This document shows, piece after piece, positions 8,457 to 18,147 of a stretch of 64,000 nucleotides of DNA. The notes under the pieces are model-generated. The model did no database searches and was not told where the DNA came from. It was given only the letters and a program-made list of their open reading frames with translations. A program made the position numbers and the translations under genes. The stretch comes from Bacteroidia bacterium (GTDB lineage Bacteria > Bacteroidota > Bacteroidia > Chitinophagales > UBA2359): assembly GCA_030427245.1 (NCBI GenBank), contig JAUHXA010000028.1, forward strand, positions 16,464-80,463. The letters are read 5' to 3'. Positions within the stretch are counted from its first letter, which is position 1. Each line of letters starts with the position of its first letter.

Positions 8457-10130
8457 TTACAAACCCGCCACTAGTTTGCTCTTAGGATACTTCACGCTGT
8501 ACTGCAATTTTATCTTTTTGGTCTGACCTGCAGGAACATCCAAACGCCAAAGCAATTTGCCATATCTTTCGGTGTATTCTGCACCATCCTTTTCCAACAA
8601 TTTTACCTCAATATCTTCATTTTGAGAAATTGGAATTTGATCCAAAATTTCGATGTGAGCCGTAGTTCCTTTGTTGTTTCGCACACTGATTTCGTAGGTT
8701 TTGGTTTCTGTTTTTTTGTTGCCCAAGAAATTGGTTTCACTCAAGTCGTTCAGTTCCATGCGTTTCACTTTAATCTGTTCATCCCTTCCAAAAGACAAAA
8801 GCAAGGTGTCAGCGGTCGTGACAGGATTGATATATGACTGACCAATGTAGGTATCATCGAAGAAAATATTGGCGTTTCCAGCCAAGAGATTCAAGTTGCC
8901 CCAATCCGTAATTTTCGCTAGTAGAAATGCCCCTTCATCCAATTTCGGAACAGTGTGGTAATCGTATTCTGCATCCACTTCATAGTCCTTCAAATCCACC
9001 AAATGATACTGTCCATCTGTCGGAATACTCTGTTTGGAGGTCACTTCAAAAGACAAATTCAACTGATTTTGATTCAATACTACATCTTCAGTTCTATCTT
9101 GTTCCAAATCCAATTTTTCAGCCTCGTCCATGTATAGATTTCCATCTCTACTTCGTGCCATATCTTTATTGGAAGGTACTTGCATGGTGTTCATCAGTTG
9201 ACTTTCTGGCCTTCTCTTTGCCGCTCCTGAATAATAGGAACTGTACGGTTGTATAAAGGCCAAATAGTTAGGAGATAAAATAGGGCGGTCATTGCTCTTA
9301 GATGGATTACCCGTAGAAACGACCAAATTCACATTGTCCCAATCCTGACCTGTATGTTGATAGATATTTGCCTTGTAAGAAAGCGTTACAGGTTCTTCAA
9401 TATTGGCAGCTCGAATGTCGTAAATAGGTTTCCAGCCTGCCTCTTGCACGATGTACGAAAATTCAATTTTGGCGGTCATAGGTGTTTTGGCTGTCACCTT
9501 CAATAAAACCTCCCCAATTGCTTTCGTTTTTTCGGCTTTTACCTGCTGCAATTGCTGTTGAATACGACCAACACTTTCCTGCAATTTTTTCTTGTTTCTA
9601 TCCAACTTCAATCGCTCTTTTTTGATGTCCATCAATTGTTTGCGGTAAAATGTCATCACCTCCTTCAAGTCCTGCGCCGACAAACCTTTGGTTTCCGTTC
9701 CGACCTTTTGGCTGTTCATATCCATCAATTTCTCCTCACTCTGATAGACTTCAATTTGTCGACCGACCCAATCCAAGTCAAATTGCAGCAATGCCAAAGA
9801 GTCTTCCAAATTTTCGATGATTGCCGACTTTTTAGGGTCTTTCAAGTAGTCAATTTGGTAGGTAGCCGAAAGGAGTTTGATTCCATCATTGAGCGTCACC
9901 TGCAAACTTTGAGCATCCACCTTACTTGACAAATCCTTCAATAAAATATCACTCGTTCCTGCAGGAATGGAGGCTTGAGCAGTTCGGGTGATTTTGGCTT
10001 GTTGTTGGTAAACGGTGACTCCTTCAATGTTGGTATTTGCCTTGACTGTTGTGGTTGTAGCTTTAAGGAAAGAACTTTGTAATAAAAAGGAAAAAGCTAT
10101 TAAACTGCATAAAAATGATAAAGGTTTCAT
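8457..10130 (-). CDS. MuiA-family (DUF4139) secreted protein
   Basis: This is a mucoidy-inhibitor-A family protein, a poorly characterised exported family. I place the start at the internal ATG at 10130, because residues from MKPLSFLCSLIAFSFLLQSS form a clean signal peptide, while an upstream in-frame ATG at 10169 would bury it; this gives 557 residues. The N-terminal DUF4140 part (NIEGVTVYQQQAKITR, about residues 30-130) is followed by a coiled coil (about 130-210, LKLDRNKKKLQESVGRIQQQ) and the DUF4139 beta-rich region with YIVQEAGWKPIYDIR and DWDNVNLVVSTGNP. The C-terminal domain ends in a beta-sandwich-like segment. It is probably periplasmic or outer-membrane associated. The ligand and role are unknown. 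Confidence 0.85.
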   Translation of the reverse strand: MKPLSFLCSLIAFSFLLQSSFLKATTTTVKANTNIEGVTVYQQQAKITRTAQASIPAGTSDILLKDLSSKVDAQSLQVTLNDGIKLLSATYQIDYLKDPKKSAIIENLEDSLALLQFDLDWVGRQIEVYQSEEKLMDMNSQKVGTETKGLSAQDLKEVMTFYRKQLMDIKKERLKLDRNKKKLQESVGRIQQQLQQVKAEKTKAIGEVLLKVTAKTPMTAKIEFSYIVQEAGWKPIYDIRAANIEEPVTLSYKANIYQHTGQDWDNVNLVVSTGNPSKSNDRPILSPNYLAFIQPYSSYYSGAAKRRPESQLMNTMQVPSNKDMARSRDGNLYMDEAEKLDLEQDRTEDVVLNQNQLNLSFEVTSKQSIPTDGQYHLVDLKDYEVDAEYDYHTVPKLDEGAFLLAKITDWGNLNLLAGNANIFFDDTYIGQSYINPVTTADTLLLSFGRDEQIKVKRMELNDLSETNFLGNKKTETKTYEISVRNNKGTTAHIEILDQIPISQNEDIEVKLLEKDGAEYTERYGKLLWRLDVPAGQTKKIKLQYSVKYPKSKLVAGL

Positions 10131-10384
10131 ACTGAATTGTGAAATTAAGGTGATGAAATTCAAATCCATTTTTCTGCTACAATATTGAATTTGTAGTTGA
10201 GATTTGAATTTCTAAAGGTGTTTTCACTTCAATAAGATGCAAGGTAGAGCGATTTTGGTGTCTGTAGTATTTTATCGAACAAAACAAGACGTTCATAGAA
10301 ACAAATAGCTCGTTGGTAGAAAAAAATAATCAAGATACATTCGTTTACATATCTTACCACTTTATGACATCAAATGAATGACTT

Positions 10385-11965
10385 ATGAAAAATATCTATC
10401 TCCTACTTTTACTCAGTTCACTTACTCTTATCAATAGCTTTGCCCAAAGCGATGAAATTCCTTTTCACCTTGAAATAGAAGAAATTACCTACAATGATTG
10501 GACAGGATTACATTCCTTTGCTTTTGCGGACTGGAACGGATATTGGTTTTTTGTAGCAGGACGCACCAATGGACTACATGGCTTTTTTCCCTTCACAGGC
10601 TTTCCCGAATCAGAAGCCAATCACGATATATGGATGATGGATCCTATTAGCGGAAATTATTGGCAGCAAGACATACGAGATTTACCCGCTTCAATAGCTG
10701 ATGCCCTTCAAGCATCGAACCCACAATATGTTCAGAAAGAGGGGTTTTTGTACATCGTAGGTGGATACGGAAAAGAGAAAGATTCGGGTGATTTTGTGAC
10801 TTTTCCCTACCTCACCGCATTGAATTTAGAAATGCTCACCAATCTAATGTTGGCAGACGAAGATGTATTGCCTGCCATACAACAAGTCGAAGATGAACGA
10901 ATGAGGACTTGTGGAGGAGAAATGTTGATGTTGGACAATCGCTTCTATCTTTTTGGAGGGCATGATTTTGCAGGATTGTACAGCCAGACAGGACTTCCGA
11001 CTTTCACCCAAACCTACACGAATGAATTGCGAACTTTTGAAGTGGAACATAGTGATATGTCTTTGGAAATCAATGGTTATGAAGCCATCAAAGACGATGA
11101 GCATTTTCATAGACGAGATGGAAGTTTTGCGCCTATCATGGATGCGAATGGTGAAGAAGCTTTGGCGTATTATGGTGGTGTATTTCGCTATGACAAAGAT
11201 ATCCCTTTCTTTAATCCCGTTTATTTGAAGCAAAACCAAGTGGAAGTAGATGAAAACTACGAACAAAAAATGAGTCACTACACCTGTCCAATATTGCCTG
11301 TTTTTGACCAAAAGACGGGGAATATGTTCACCACTTTTTTTGGAGGTTTGAGCTTCCATTATTTTGACAATCAGACACAAAGCATGGTTGTCGATTCTTT
11401 AGTGCCTTTCATTGACGACATTACGACCTTGATTCGTTTTGCAGATGGCAGTTCCGAAGAGGTTGTTTTGCCGATAGAATTTGACGACCTGTTGGGAACA
11501 AATGCCAAGTTTATTTTGGACAAAACTGCTCCACATTACGATAACAAGGTGGTTCGACTGGAAGATATTGAAGAGCGTACCAGAGTTGGGTATATCTTTG
11601 GAGGCATCAAAGCTTTGTTTGCCAATATTACACCAAGCAGTGCGAGTAATCGTTTGTTTGAAGTATATCTGACTCCCAAAATGCCAAATACCATTTCAAG
11701 TTCAAGCCTAATGGATTGGACAACAAGCGTTTTTCCGAATCCTTTCCAAACAAAAATCCAGCTTCACATGGAAGGAAATGTAGATTTACAGAGTGTCTCA
11801 TTGAAGGATATTCAGGGCAAAGTTCATTTTGAAGCGCACTATCCTTCAATGGAAAACATCTTTTCTTTGGTAGAAAAAAAGTCAATGGAATTGGAGAAAG
11901 GTATTTATTTTCTGCAATTGCAGGGAAGTTCTGGGATTCAGATTCATAAGTTGGTAAAATATTAG
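10385..11965 (+). CDS. Secreted kelch/galactose-oxidase-like protein with T9SS sorting domain
   Basis: The 526 residues start with a signal peptide (IYLLLLLSSLTLINSFAQ) and continue with beta-propeller-type repeats, for example FLYIVGGYGKEK, FYLFGGHDFAG, YYGGVFRYD and GYIFGGIKA, each with the GG pair of kelch blades. The last 75 or so residues, from VFPNPFQTKIQL, are a type A T9SS C-terminal domain (FPNPF, then LKDIQGKV, then LEKGIYFLQLQ and a short basic end). That domain directs export across the outer membrane and removal or lipid attachment at the surface. No enzymatic residues were identified. It is monocistronic; a broken T9SS cargo gene lies just downstream on the other strand. Confidence 0.8.
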   Translation: MKNIYLLLLLSSLTLINSFAQSDEIPFHLEIEEITYNDWTGLHSFAFADWNGYWFFVAGRTNGLHGFFPFTGFPESEANHDIWMMDPISGNYWQQDIRDLPASIADALQASNPQYVQKEGFLYIVGGYGKEKDSGDFVTFPYLTALNLEMLTNLMLADEDVLPAIQQVEDERMRTCGGEMLMLDNRFYLFGGHDFAGLYSQTGLPTFTQTYTNELRTFEVEHSDMSLEINGYEAIKDDEHFHRRDGSFAPIMDANGEEALAYYGGVFRYDKDIPFFNPVYLKQNQVEVDENYEQKMSHYTCPILPVFDQKTGNMFTTFFGGLSFHYFDNQTQSMVVDSLVPFIDDITTLIRFADGSSEEVVLPIEFDDLLGTNAKFILDKTAPHYDNKVVRLEDIEERTRVGYIFGGIKALFANITPSSASNRLFEVYLTPKMPNTISSSSLMDWTTSVFPNPFQTKIQLHMEGNVDLQSVSLKDIQGKVHFEAHYPSMENIFSLVEKKSMELEKGIYFLQLQGSSGIQIHKLVKY

Positions 11966-11981
11966 GACTCTTAAGAATGAA

Positions 11982-12554
11982 TCACCTTTGCACCATTACC
12001 TTTTCCACCAAACTACCTTCTCTTCCTGTCATTTGCAACCAATAAATGCCTGTTGGCAAATCACTTAGAGACCATTGAAGTTCATTCATTCCGACCTCCA
12101 AATTTGCCCTTTGTTCCATCACCTTGCTGCCATTGAAGGAGAACAATTGCAGCAAAATAGCTTGGTTTTTATTCGTATTCAATTGAAGAAATAGGTGATT
12201 TTTTGCAGGAATGGGAAACAGGTTTTGTAGGGAAAAAACCAATATTGGATAAAGTATTTTCTTCAATACCCACTGCACAAACTTCATCTGCTTCAATAAC
12301 TTCCATACACTCATTCTCGTCTGAAACCGTCAAATCTAATTCCCTGTTCAAGGACTCCAAAAGAGGAACTTCAAGACATAAATCAAAGCATCTTGTTCGG
12401 TCAATATTGCGTCCTGATGTTGGAAGGAGGTGATATCGTTTTGACAGATAAAAAGCGTGTCACTTGGTAATGTACCCGCTTGTGTAGTACATTGTGCATG
12501 TGATAATGTAGAACAACACAAGGAAAGGAAGGTAATGTAGAAGATTTTCTTCAT
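11982..12554 (-). pseudogene. Frameshifted T9SS-exported protein
   Basis: Three minus-strand frames join into one decayed gene. The 5' part has a good signal peptide (MKKIFYITFLSLCCSTLSHA) and a short mature start ending LTEQDALIYVL, then a TGA. The +1 frame carries on with CMEVIEADEVCAVGIEEN and FFP. A further shift near 12235 leads into a complete T9SS type A sorting domain (LFPIPAKNHLFLQL, ELQWSLSDLPTGIYWLQM, then a stop at 11982). The piece between the signal peptide and the tail is far shorter than normal cargo, so an internal deletion is likely as well as the shifts. A sequencing error could explain one shift but hardly two plus the loss. Confidence 0.75.
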
Positions 12555-12652
12555 CGTTTCGGAATTAAAGCTTAACGAATAGAGGTTTTGTATATAATAT
12601 ACGAAAGAAGGTTGGAAATAGTTTTTAACTTCTTACAGTCAATAGCATCAAC

Positions 12653-13270
12653 ATGAAATTGAAGATTTGCGGCATGAAGTACGCCGACAATATTGCGGAG
12701 GTTCTCCCATTGCAGCCCGATTATATGGGGTTTATTTTTTACGCCAAATCCAAGCGTTTTGTGGGAGAAGATTTTGATGAAAAAATTACTGCTTCAATCC
12801 CTTCAAGGACGAAAAAAGTGGGTGTTTTTGTGCAAGCAGATTTTAGATACATCACTTCAAAAGTGGAGCGTTATGGGCTTCAATGTGTGCAACTGCATGG
12901 CGGAGAATCACCCGAATTGTGTGAACAATTGAAGGATGCGAGTATTGAAGTCATCAAGGTTTTTTCGGTAGGAGAGGAGTTTGATTTTGAAGCATTGAAG
13001 GTCTATGAAAAAGCGTGTGATTATTTTTTGTTTGATACCAAAGGAAAAGATTATGGTGGCAATGGCGTGACCTTCAATTGGCAAGTTTTGGAGAACTATC
13101 CTTCCTCCAAACCGTTTTTTCTAAGTGGTGGAATTGATTTAGAACACCTACCTTTGTTGAAGCAGTGGCAGCATCCGCAGTTTTATGCAATAGATGTGAA
13201 CAGTCGGTTTGAAGTGCGTCCTGCGGAGAAGGACATAGAGAGATTGAAAAATTTAAGAAGTGCGATATAG
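12653..13270 (+). CDS. trpF: Phosphoribosylanthranilate isomerase
   Basis: TrpF performs the Amadori rearrangement of N-(5'-phosphoribosyl)anthranilate to the 1-deoxyribulose form in tryptophan synthesis. The 205-residue TIM barrel begins with the family motif LKICGMK, with Cys as general base at the end of strand 1. It carries GVFVQ at strand 2-3, LHG near residue 82 and FLSGGID for the phosphate site. The aspartate general acid lies in LFDTKGKDYGG. It is followed 46 bp later by trpB on the same strand, so the two are probably cotranscribed. The other trp genes are not in the window. Confidence 0.93.
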   Translation: MKLKICGMKYADNIAEVLPLQPDYMGFIFYAKSKRFVGEDFDEKITASIPSRTKKVGVFVQADFRYITSKVERYGLQCVQLHGGESPELCEQLKDASIEVIKVFSVGEEFDFEALKVYEKACDYFLFDTKGKDYGGNGVTFNWQVLENYPSSKPFFLSGGIDLEHLPLLKQWQHPQFYAIDVNSRFEVRPAEKDIERLKNLRSAI

Positions 13271-13316
13271 GAAGCAGGAGGCAAGTTCTTAATCATCCAA
13301 ACAAAAAGACATAAAC

Positions 13317-14555
13317 ATGCAAACAACAAGCACCAAAGATACAAAGAACTCTATTGCAGCAGCAAAAAACTCTAAATACCATGTGAATGAACGAGGGTAT
13401 TACGGCAAATTTGGCGGAGCATATATTCCGGAAATGCTCTATCCGAATGTGGAAGAACTGCGGCAAAATTATTTGGAAATCATTGGAGAGGCTGCATTTC
13501 AAGAAGAATTTCACAGCTTGCTGAAAGACTATGTGGGACGACCTTCACCGCTTTATTTTGCCCAACGATTGTCGGAGCATTATCACACCAATATCTACCT
13601 CAAACGGGAAGACCTCAATCATACAGGAGCACACAAGGTGAACAATACCTTGGGTCAAATCTTACTAGCAAAACGATTGGGCAAGCAAAAAATCATCGCC
13701 GAAACAGGCGCAGGGCAACATGGTGTGGCAACGGCTACGGTCTGTGCTTTGATGGGAATGGATTGTATCGTATATATGGGGGCTGTAGACATCGAACGCC
13801 AAAAACCGAATGTCGAGCGCATGAAATTGTTGGGCGCAAAAGTGGTGGCAGCTACTTCGGGCAGTCAGACCCTGAAGGACGCAACGAATGAGGCAATGCG
13901 ACATTGGATCAACAATCCTACGGACACGCATTACATCATTGGTTCGGTGGTCGGACCGCATCCCTATCCCGATATGGTGGCTCGTTTTCAGTCGGTTATT
14001 AGTGCCGAAATGAAGTGGCAACTGAAGGAAAAAACAGGCAATGAAAACCCTGATTACATCCTTGCTTGTGTAGGTGGTGGCAGCAACGCAATGGGAGCTT
14101 TTTACCATTATCTGGAAGCAGAAAATGTGAAACTAATTGCAGTAGAAGCCGCAGGATTGGGCTTGTATTCGGGTGAAACGGCTGCAACTACACAATTGGG
14201 TAAATCGGGCATTTTGCATGGTAGTAAGACGCTTTTGATGCAAACGAAGGATGGTCAAGTCGTTGAACCTTATTCGATTTCTGCGGGATTAGATTATCCT
14301 GGAATTGGGCCTGTACATGCTCATTTGTACGATACGACAAGAGCTACTTTTTACAGTGCAACAGATGAGGAGGCATTGAAGGCAGGACAGTTTTTGAGTC
14401 GTTTGGAGGGCATTATTCCAGCCCTGGAAACGGCACATGCTTTTGCGGCTTTGGAGAAAATGACTTTTGAAACGAATGATGTGGTGGTAATGACCGTTTC
14501 GGGGCGAGGAGACAAAGATTTGCAAACGTACATTGATAGAGGGATGGCTGGTTAA
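13317..14555 (+). CDS. trpB: Tryptophan synthase beta chain
   Basis: TrpB condenses indole with L-serine to give tryptophan using pyridoxal phosphate. The 412-residue protein has the PLP lysine in HTGAHKVNN (Lys107), the catalytic glutamate in AETGAGQHG, and the phosphate-binding loop GGGSNA near residue 255. Length and motifs are those of TrpB1, the form that works with TrpA, and not the longer TrpB2. The N-terminus has a short extension of about 20 residues before [14 protein letters not shown]. TrpA is normally encoded next door but is not found downstream, where a lipoprotein gene follows after about 200 bp. Confidence 0.95.
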   Translation: MQTTSTKDTKNSIAAAKNSKYHVNERGYYGKFGGAYIPEMLYPNVEELRQNYLEIIGEAAFQEEFHSLLKDYVGRPSPLYFAQRLSEHYHTNIYLKREDLNHTGAHKVNNTLGQILLAKRLGKQKIIAETGAGQHGVATATVCALMGMDCIVYMGAVDIERQKPNVERMKLLGAKVVAATSGSQTLKDATNEAMRHWINNPTDTHYIIGSVVGPHPYPDMVARFQSVISAEMKWQLKEKTGNENPDYILACVGGGSNAMGAFYHYLEAENVKLIAVEAAGLGLYSGETAATTQLGKSGILHGSKTLLMQTKDGQVVEPYSISAGLDYPGIGPVHAHLYDTTRATFYSATDEEALKAGQFLSRLEGIIPALETAHAFAALEKMTFETNDVVVMTVSGRGDKDLQTYIDRGMAG

Positions 14556-14751
14556 GGGAAGCAAGAAGTAGGAAGTAGGATTTTAGTGATGGATGACATT
14601 TTCGTCTATAATTTATTGTATTCGGCATCTCTGTTCTTGCTTGCCTTGCCCAAAGTTAAATTGTGAAGTTTTTGGAGGGATTTAGAGCAAATATCAAAAA
14701 GTATATCTATATTACTCTAATAAATGTTTTTACCACGAAATACTTTGAACC

Positions 14752-15222
14752 ATGAAAGATTTTATTACCCTTTTATTCACCATACTGTTTGTTGTATGCC
14801 TTTCGGCTTGTACCGAAACCCCTCAAAATGAATCATCTACGATAGCATCAGGAGAGACCGTTTCTAAAACAGCAACAGAACAATCGCCAGCTTATATTCG
14901 GGCAAGTCCGCCGACTTCGATGAGTAAGAAGAAGATGCAAATGGATGGAACTTGGCAGGATATTCAAAATACCAAACGAATGTTTGTGATAGCAGGAGAT
15001 GAATATTACGAACTTTATGAAGGCCGCCAAATTGCAAAAAAGAAGTTTGATATTTACAATGCTTGTCCTTCCGAAAATGGTGAAATGGATGAAAATGGAA
15101 GTTACATTTGGCTGCGAACTGCAATTGACACTGTTTGTTATGAAATTGCCAATTTAGACAATGCCGTTATGACTTTGGTGAATATGGAAGAAGGCAAGGA
15201 GAATCGGTATGAACGGAGGTAA
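14752..15222 (+). CDS. Small lipoprotein, function unknown
   Basis: The 156 residues begin with a lipoprotein signal peptide (ITLLFTILFVVCLSACTE, lipid-attached Cys20), so the protein should be anchored in the envelope. A Ser/Thr-rich linker precedes a compact domain with MQMDGTWQDIQN and FVIAGDEYYELYEGRQI, ending with YEIANLDNAVMTLVNM. The arrangement looks like a lipocalin-like small beta-barrel, but I cannot assign a family. It ends one base before the stop of the convergent hydrolase gene. Confidence 0.7.
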   Translation: MKDFITLLFTILFVVCLSACTETPQNESSTIASGETVSKTATEQSPAYIRASPPTSMSKKKMQMDGTWQDIQNTKRMFVIAGDEYYELYEGRQIAKKKFDIYNACPSENGEMDENGSYIWLRTAIDTVCYEIANLDNAVMTLVNMEEGKENRYERR

Positions 15223-15906
15223 TCATATAAATTCTCTTACCACCTCTGCTAGTCTATTCATATCAACCTTCTCAATCAAATGCGAAAAACCTTCTATGGC
15301 TCGGAAAGTGGCATTGGGTAAAAGTCGTGCGACTTCTTGCGATTCTTCTACCGTCACCATCTTATCCAATGTCCCCAAACCTATCAGGATAGGACAAGAG
15401 ATGTTTTTGAAGTCTTCGTGAGTAAGCCTATTTCCACTTCCCAAATCCATCATCATATCAGCGGTTTTACTGACCACTTCTTTCCAATCATAAGGAGCAT
15501 GTATTGTATGTAGTTTTTGGGCAAAAGCAGGTACTTTTTCTTCAATTTTGTCGGGATTGAGCTTTCGCACTTCACTGACAGCAAATTCTTTACTCCAATC
15601 CAATTTGGTGCCCAAAGTAATGATTTTTTTGACAATGTTGGGGTGTTTTTTTGCCAAAGTCAATGCCACATATCCGCCCATACTATATCCGAAAATGGAT
15701 ACTTTGGAAAGCTCTTTTTCCTTCAATAACTGCAATACATTTTCTACAAATGCGTCCATCGTGAAGCCTCTGTTTGAAGGTCTTCCGCCATGTCCTTCAA
15801 AGTTTAAGTCCAATACATTGAAGTCTTTGGATAGTTTGGTTTTTAGGGCTTTCAGTTGTTCTTTGCTGCCCAATGCGCCGTGTAGTAAGAGGAGGTGATT
15901 TGTCAT
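15223..15906 (-). CDS. Alpha/beta-fold hydrolase
   Basis: This 227-residue protein has the alpha/beta-hydrolase plan. The oxyanion strand is LLLLHGALGS, the nucleophile elbow is GYSMGG with Ser75, the acid is probably the aspartate in GTLDKMV, and the catalytic histidine lies in GFSHLIEK close to the C-terminus. There is no signal peptide, so it acts in the cytoplasm. The small size and lid suggest an esterase or a MenH/BioH-like hydrolase; the substrate cannot be read from sequence. No biotin or menaquinone genes are adjacent, so pathway membership is undetermined. Confidence 0.85.
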   Translation of the reverse strand: MTNHLLLLHGALGSKEQLKALKTKLSKDFNVLDLNFEGHGGRPSNRGFTMDAFVENVLQLLKEKELSKVSIFGYSMGGYVALTLAKKHPNIVKKIITLGTKLDWSKEFAVSEVRKLNPDKIEEKVPAFAQKLHTIHAPYDWKEVVSKTADMMMDLGSGNRLTHEDFKNISCPILIGLGTLDKMVTVEESQEVARLLPNATFRAIEGFSHLIEKVDMNRLAEVVREFI

Positions 15907-16117
15907 TTTATTTGTTTTTTTCTGAAAACATATTGTGGTATTCTAAACAATAACCTTGATTTTTTTTGCAATTTTACACAAAAAACTGTTCTTGTTGTTA
16001 TTCAGAAACGGTATAAAATATTTTGATTTTGCTTATTCATTGATTGAAGGCTTTAAATATATAAAAAACAACACTTTTTTTGCACTTCAACCAACGAATT
16101 TTAAAAGGTTACAATCC

Positions 16118-17026
16118 ATGAAAAAATACTACGTCCTATTTTGGTTGGGTTTTTTGGGGCTGCAAAGTGTGTTTGCCCAACAAGATGCCCAATATACACA
16201 GTACATGTTCAATACTTTGGTCATCAATCCTGCTTATGCGGGCAGTAGAGAAGCGGTGAGTATTTTGGGCATTTACCGCAATCAATGGACAGGTTTTGAC
16301 GGTTCACCAACGAGCATTGCCGCAAGTGTACACAGTCCCATTGGAGATAAATTGGGTTTGGGCCTGTTTTTGGAAGCAGATAAAATCGGTGTGCATCAAC
16401 GTCTAAGCGCCTACACTTCTTATGCCTACAAAATCGCTATGGGAAGCGGTTTTTTGTCTTTGGGATTGCAAGCAGGTGTGCTGCAATACAGCTCAGATTG
16501 GTCAGAGTTGCCCGAAGTATTGGATCCAGACGACCCGAATTTTGTAGCAGACAACAGCAAATTGTTGCCCAATTTTGGATTGGGGGTGTATTACTATACC
16601 GAACAGTTTTTTGTGGGCGCATCTGTGCCGCATTTGTTGGAAAGTGGCATTGATGAAATAAGTGAATTGGCGGTTCAAGAGCGACATTATTGGTTGACAG
16701 CAGGAGTAGCAATTCCTTTGAACGAAAAACTGAAACTGCAGCCTTCTTTATTGATGCGGTCTGTTCCTTCAATAGCGCCTGTCAATGTGGATGTAAATGT
16801 GAGTTTGATAATCAACGATATATTCAGGGTGGGAGCAGGCTATCGAAGCAGTCAAGCGGTTTTGTTTATGCTCGAATATCAGCAGGACAAGCTGCGAGTA
16901 GGTTATTCTTACGATTTGGGTATGTCGACTTTAGCGGATTATCATTCGGGAACGCACGAAATCATGGTAGGCTTAGATTTACCGAACAATCTCTTACAGA
17001 AAGTGCAGAGTCCGAGGTTTTTTTAA
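16118..17026 (+). CDS. PorP/SprF-family type IX secretion outer-membrane protein
   Basis: PorP/SprF proteins are outer-membrane barrels linked to the type IX secretion and gliding machinery, and many copies serve as partners of particular cargo. I start the gene at the ATG at 16118, since MKKYYVLFWLGFLGLQSVFA is a signal peptide; a longer frame upstream lacks one. The mature protein opens with the hallmark QDAQYTQYMFN...INPAYAGSRE and continues with beta strands ending in aromatic residues, for example GLGVYYYTEQFFVGASVPH and YRSSQAVLFMLEYQ, finishing with HEIMVGLDL. It has 302 residues, the usual size. It abuts an EamA transporter gene with no gap, so the two are probably cotranscribed. Confidence 0.9.
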   Translation: MKKYYVLFWLGFLGLQSVFAQQDAQYTQYMFNTLVINPAYAGSREAVSILGIYRNQWTGFDGSPTSIAASVHSPIGDKLGLGLFLEADKIGVHQRLSAYTSYAYKIAMGSGFLSLGLQAGVLQYSSDWSELPEVLDPDDPNFVADNSKLLPNFGLGVYYYTEQFFVGASVPHLLESGIDEISELAVQERHYWLTAGVAIPLNEKLKLQPSLLMRSVPSIAPVNVDVNVSLIINDIFRVGAGYRSSQAVLFMLEYQQDKLRVGYSYDLGMSTLADYHSGTHEIMVGLDLPNNLLQKVQSPRFF

Positions 17027-17974
17027 ATGGAAAATATGAAAGATTCTATTGCTCCTTCTCCATCCTTCAGTCGTACTCATTTGATAGCCGCAGGCTTGGT
17101 TTTGTTGGGAGCGATTGGCTTTTCTGCCAAAGCGATTTTGGTGAAATTGGCGTACCGTCACGGCGTTGACAGTGTTTCGCTTTTAGCACTCCGAATGTCC
17201 TTTTCTCTTCCTTTTTTTCTGGCTATCGCTTATTGGTCGAATCGGCGGATGTCTCAAACCTACAACATCACCCGAACAGACAGTGTTTACATTATCATCC
17301 TTGGTTTATTGGGCTATTATTTAGCAAGCCTTTTTGACTTTATTGGACTTCAATACATTACCGCAAGTTTGGAGCGATTGGTGTTGTTTGTCTATCCTAC
17401 TTTGGTGATTGTCTTGTCGGCTATTTTTTTGAAGCGAAAAATCCATGCACGTCAATATGGAGCTTTGGCATTGACCTATTTCGGAATAGCAATTGCTTTT
17501 TTCGATTCTGCAAATTTTATAGGTGAAAATCAAGTGGCTTTGGGTGCATTTTGGATATTTTTAGCGGCTCTGTGTTTTGCGATTCACTTGATTGGAAGCG
17601 GAAGTTTATTGCCAAGAATTGGCACTTTGCGTTATACGTCCTTGGTCATGACAGTTGCTTGTATTGCTGTTTTGCTGCACAATGCGGTGGCAAATCAACT
17701 GCAATTGTTTGATTTTGTACCCGAAGTATATCTATTGACTTTGGTGATGGCCGTATTCTCTACGGTGATGCCTTCTTTTTTGTTTATGCAGGGAATCAAG
17801 GTGATTGGTTCGAGCAATGCGTCTATTATTGGTAGTATTGGTCCTATTTCTACGGTGGTGTTGGCGTATATTTTTTTAGGTGAACGATTGGGTTGGCTGC
17901 AATGGGGAGGCACTTTTTTGGTGATTGCAGGAGTATTGATGATAAGTTTGCAGAAGCAGAAAGGAGGTAGTTGA
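17027..17974 (+). CDS. EamA/DMT-superfamily membrane transporter
   Basis: The 315-residue protein has about ten hydrophobic helices in two halves of five, the duplicated EamA layout of drug/metabolite exporters. The first half starts LVLLGAIGFSAKAILVKLAYR and the second around LGAFWIFLAALCFAIHLIG. The conserved Pro/Gly end of the second repeat appears as IGPISTVVLAYIFLGERLG. The ATG follows the stop of the PorP/SprF gene immediately. Substrates of this superfamily include amino acids, nucleotide sugars and purines; nothing here narrows it down. Confidence 0.88.
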   Translation: MENMKDSIAPSPSFSRTHLIAAGLVLLGAIGFSAKAILVKLAYRHGVDSVSLLALRMSFSLPFFLAIAYWSNRRMSQTYNITRTDSVYIIILGLLGYYLASLFDFIGLQYITASLERLVLFVYPTLVIVLSAIFLKRKIHARQYGALALTYFGIAIAFFDSANFIGENQVALGAFWIFLAALCFAIHLIGSGSLLPRIGTLRYTSLVMTVACIAVLLHNAVANQLQLFDFVPEVYLLTLVMAVFSTVMPSFLFMQGIKVIGSSNASIIGSIGPISTVVLAYIFLGERLGWLQWGGTFLVIAGVLMISLQKQKGGS

Positions 17975-18085
17975 TATTGGGATATTTGACTTGTGCTATT
18001 GGAAAATCAAACCTCAGACATGGTTTTTATAAAGCCTACATCCCAATGGTCATTCTCGAAGTGAGTAAAAATAGTAAAAACGGGC

Positions 18086-18119
18086 TTGCCTCAATTTTCT
18101 ATTTTTTTGTTTACTTTTG
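18086..18119 (+). promoter_or_regulatory. Probable promoter of the AAA-TOPRIM-DUF262 operon
   Basis: TACTTTTG at 18112-18119 matches the Bacteroidota -7 box TAnnTTTG, and a TTG lies at 18086-18088, a slightly long spacing for the -33 element. The start codon at 18148 follows about 28 bp later. It suggests that the operon has its own promoter and does not depend on read-through from the EamA gene. Confidence 0.5.
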
Positions 18120-18147
18120 TTTGGTAGCAAATAGATGAAAATGTAGA

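Noticed and set aside
15956..16117. Upstream extension of the PorP/SprF gene
   Set aside because: It would bury the clear signal peptide that begins at 16118.
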